The translations under genes were made by a program, and so were the position numbers. A stretch of 64,000 nt of DNA from Paenibacillus sp. L3-i20 (GTDB taxonomy: Bacteria; Bacillota; Bacilli; Paenibacillales; Paenibacillaceae). Below the pieces are notes generated by a model, which saw only the letters and a program-made list of their open reading frames with translations, was not told where the DNA came from and ran no database searches. The stretch is taken from contig NZ_BQME02000001.1 of the NCBI RefSeq assembly GCF_022180385.2, positions 434,001-498,000 on the forward strand, given 5' to 3'. Below, piece after piece: positions 62,613 to 64,000 of the stretch (position 1 is the stretch's first letter; the number at the start of each line of letters is the position of its first letter).

Positions 62613-63263
62613 TTAATCGGCTATCCCTTGCTTGTGGGCATAGATAGCCGCTTGTGTGCGATCATCCACATTAAGCTTGTTAAAAATGTTCGTGACGTGG
62701 AACTTCACTGTCTTAATGCCAATAAATAACTCATCAGCGATTTCTTGATTAGACTTTCCTTGAGCAACGCGCTTAAGCACATCCATCTCCCGTTCCGTCA
62801 GATCATCATGAAGTGGCGCTTGCTCTTGCTGCTTCGGTGCTCTAAAGCGATTCATCATCTTCGCGGCAACTTGTGATTCCAGCACTGACTGCCCTCTCGC
62901 TGCTGCTCGAATCGCTTCCGCAATCTCACTTGCTCTCGAAGTTTTTAGCAAATAACTAAATGCTCCCGCTTCGATTACAGGATAGATCTTACTGTCATCA
63001 ATAAAGCTAGTCAGTACAATAACTTTACATTCCGGATATAGCTCTAATAGCTTAGCTGTTGTTTCTATTCCATCCATGCCATCCATAACTAAATCCATCA
63101 ATACAACGTCTGGCCGATATGCTTGCGCCAATCGAATGCCATCGGCGCCATTGCTAGCTTCCCCAACCACTTCGATACCGTCCTCAGTATCTAAAACAGC
63201 TGCTAGTCCGATTCTGACCATTTCATGATCGTCAACTAATAAAACCTTTATCGCTTCTTCCAC
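62613..63263 (-). CDS. liaR: NarL/LuxR-type response regulator, LiaR-like
   Basis: This is about 216 residues from GTG 63261-63263 (GGGAG eight bases upstream); the frame opens further 5' without a better site. The receiver domain has VDDHEMVRIGL, the phospho-acceptor Asp in VLMDLVMDGMDG and the Lys in YLLKTSRASEI. The C-terminal LuxR helix-turn-helix is LTEREMDVLKRVAQGKSNQEIADEL... TVKFHVTNIFNKL. The pattern VLTSFIDDSKIYPVIEAGAFSYLLKTS is close to LiaR. LiaR responds to cell-wall damage together with LiaS. The gene follows the kinase by 36 bases. Confidence 0.87.
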   Translation of the reverse strand: MEEAIKVLLVDDHEMVRIGLAAVLDTEDGIEVVGEASNGADGIRLAQAYRPDVVLMDLVMDGMDGIETTAKLLELYPECKVIVLTSFIDDSKIYPVIEAGAFSYLLKTSRASEIAEAIRAAARGQSVLESQVAAKMMNRFRAPKQQEQAPLHDDLTEREMDVLKRVAQGKSNQEIADELFIGIKTVKFHVTNIFNKLNVDDRTQAAIYAHKQGIAD

Positions 63264-63299
63264 TTTCTCTACTCCCTTCACTACGCGCACACCGCCTTC

Positions 63300-64000
63300 T
63301 TATCCTTTTGGACTAAACGGTGCCATTGGCACCCATAAATGAATTGTTGTACCTTCTCCTGGCTGCGAAATCACTTGCAGCGAACCACCAAGCTCATTCA
63401 CACGTTCTTCCATAGTGAGCATTCCGTACGAAGTTTGCTTCTTTTCTTCCAAATCAAACCCGATACCAGTATCTTGAAGCGTCATATGCACTTTATTATC
63501 AATACGCAACAATCTAATATGCATACTTTCAGATTTCGAATGACGTAACGTGTTAGATAATGCCTCTTGTGCAATTCTAAACAAATGGTCCTCCGCTTGT
63601 GGCAACAATGCGATGTTCTCATCTACCTCTAACGAAATTTGCATAGGCACTTTCTGCTTCAATTCCTCAACAAGAATAGTTAGCGCTTGTCCAAGGTTTT
63701 TACCATCTAAATGAACAGGTCTGAGATGAAGAAGCAGTGCTCTCATCTCTGATTGAGCAACAGCAGCCATCTCTTCGATCAGTTGTACTTGCCGCTTTGC
63801 GCGTTCCCAATCGCGATCAATCGTTCGACTCACAGCTGTCGCGGTCATTGATATTGCGAATAATTGCTGGCTGACCGCATCATGGAGCTCTCTAGCAAGC
63901 CTTTGCCTCTCCTCAATAACAGCTGTGAATCTAACTTTTTCAGTCCATTTTGGATCATTTTCATCTGGATGGTTTTCTTCTTCGCTTCCTTCATCCTTAT
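63300..64000 (-). CDS. liaS: LiaS-like sensor histidine kinase, 3' part (5' end outside window)
   Basis: The frame runs from the stop at 63300 to the right edge without a stop. The dimerisation/phosphoacceptor box ERQRLARELHDAVSQQLF is at about 63870-63920; the ATP domain includes LFRIAQEALSNTLRHSKS, DTGIGFDL and MEERVNELGGSLQVIS. It is a HisKA_3-type kinase, the partner of the LiaR-like regulator directly downstream. Its membrane part is not in this window, so the sensing loop cannot be seen. An internal ATG at 63846-63848 is not the real start, as the phosphoacceptor lies upstream of it. Confidence 0.88.
   Translation of the reverse strand, partial: KDEGSEEENHPDENDPKWTEKVRFTAVIEERQRLARELHDAVSQQLFAISMTATAVSRTIDRDWERAKRQVQLIEEMAAVAQSEMRALLLHLRPVHLDGKNLGQALTILVEELKQKVPMQISLEVDENIALLPQAEDHLFRIAQEALSNTLRHSKSESMHIRLLRIDNKVHMTLQDTGIGFDLEEKKQTSYGMLTMEERVNELGGSLQVISQPGEGTTIHLWVPMAPFSPKG

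Noticed and set aside
1-64000. CRISPR arrays, insertion sequences, prophage, rRNA or tRNA genes
   Set aside because: No regularly spaced direct repeats, transposase, integrase, phage structural gene, rRNA or cloverleaf was recognised by eye on either strand.

Overview
The window looks like chromosome of a spore-forming, low-to-mid GC member of the Bacillales, most likely Paenibacillaceae. The support is a SspI-type spore protein, a Tyr T-box in front of tyrS, LiaRS-like and Bce-like envelope-stress systems, an S-layer-homology (SLH) protein, a YwmB-like protein and a ydaJKLMN/pss-like exopolysaccharide operon. TTG and GTG starts with strong Shine-Dalgarno sites are common. No rRNA, tRNA, CRISPR array or complete insertion sequence was seen.

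Region by region: 1-5.3 kb holds a partial gene, a small conserved-looking protein and a Bce-type response regulator / kinase / ABC ATPase / permease module, with a terminator and presumably a separate promoter between the two-component and transporter halves. 5.4-8.9 kb holds a membrane-anchored PAF-acetylhydrolase-like enzyme and a second, OmpR-type two-component pair. 9-12.9 kb is a 1120-residue HEAT-repeat protein followed by a small lipoprotein. 13-16.5 kb is a dihydroxyacetone module: dhaS (TetR-like activator) and dhaQ facing a single-chain DhaK-DhaL kinase, with a near-match to the known DhaS operator in front of the kinase. 16.6-19.5 kb holds a VOC protein, a DJ-1/PfpI protein, a WYL regulator and an SF0329-like protein.

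19.6-22.3 kb is the most unusual locus. A Phd/YefM antitoxin and a RelE/ParE toxin are separated by a 621-residue fusion of a type I methylase (HsdM-like) and a specificity domain (HsdS-like), whose SAM-binding and catalytic motifs are altered and which has no HsdR partner. The antitoxin has its own promoter with a palindrome and ends in a terminator. The fusion and toxin share a consensus promoter followed by two related inverted repeats.

22.6-30 kb is an accessory stretch: a 1654-residue DUF4132-type protein with a small partner that may have a ubiquitin-like fold, a 17-codon fragment resembling a flagellin C-terminus, and a tightly packed DUF7832 / leucine-rich-repeat / DUF2004-like set. 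30.3-38.8 kb is a six-gene exopolysaccharide operon with a degenerate GGDEF protein that keeps its RxxD c-di-GMP-binding I-site. 38.9-40.7 kb is tyrS with a T-box leader whose specifier loop can be read (UAC).

40.8-50 kb carries a BAAT-type acyl-CoA thioesterase behind a large palindrome, an Old Yellow Enzyme, a YcdB/YcdC-like protein, an alpha/beta hydrolase with its TetR regulator and a perfect 26-bp palindromic operator, a SpoU rRNA methyltransferase, sspI, and an orphan phnM that probably uses an ATT start. 50-64 kb holds an SLH-anchored serine hydrolase, a membrane-anchored FAD oxidoreductase, prfC, zwf, a YwmB-like protein, an unknown protein, moeA (with a strikingly GC-rich first half) facing mobB, and liaR with the 3' part of liaS, which runs off the window.
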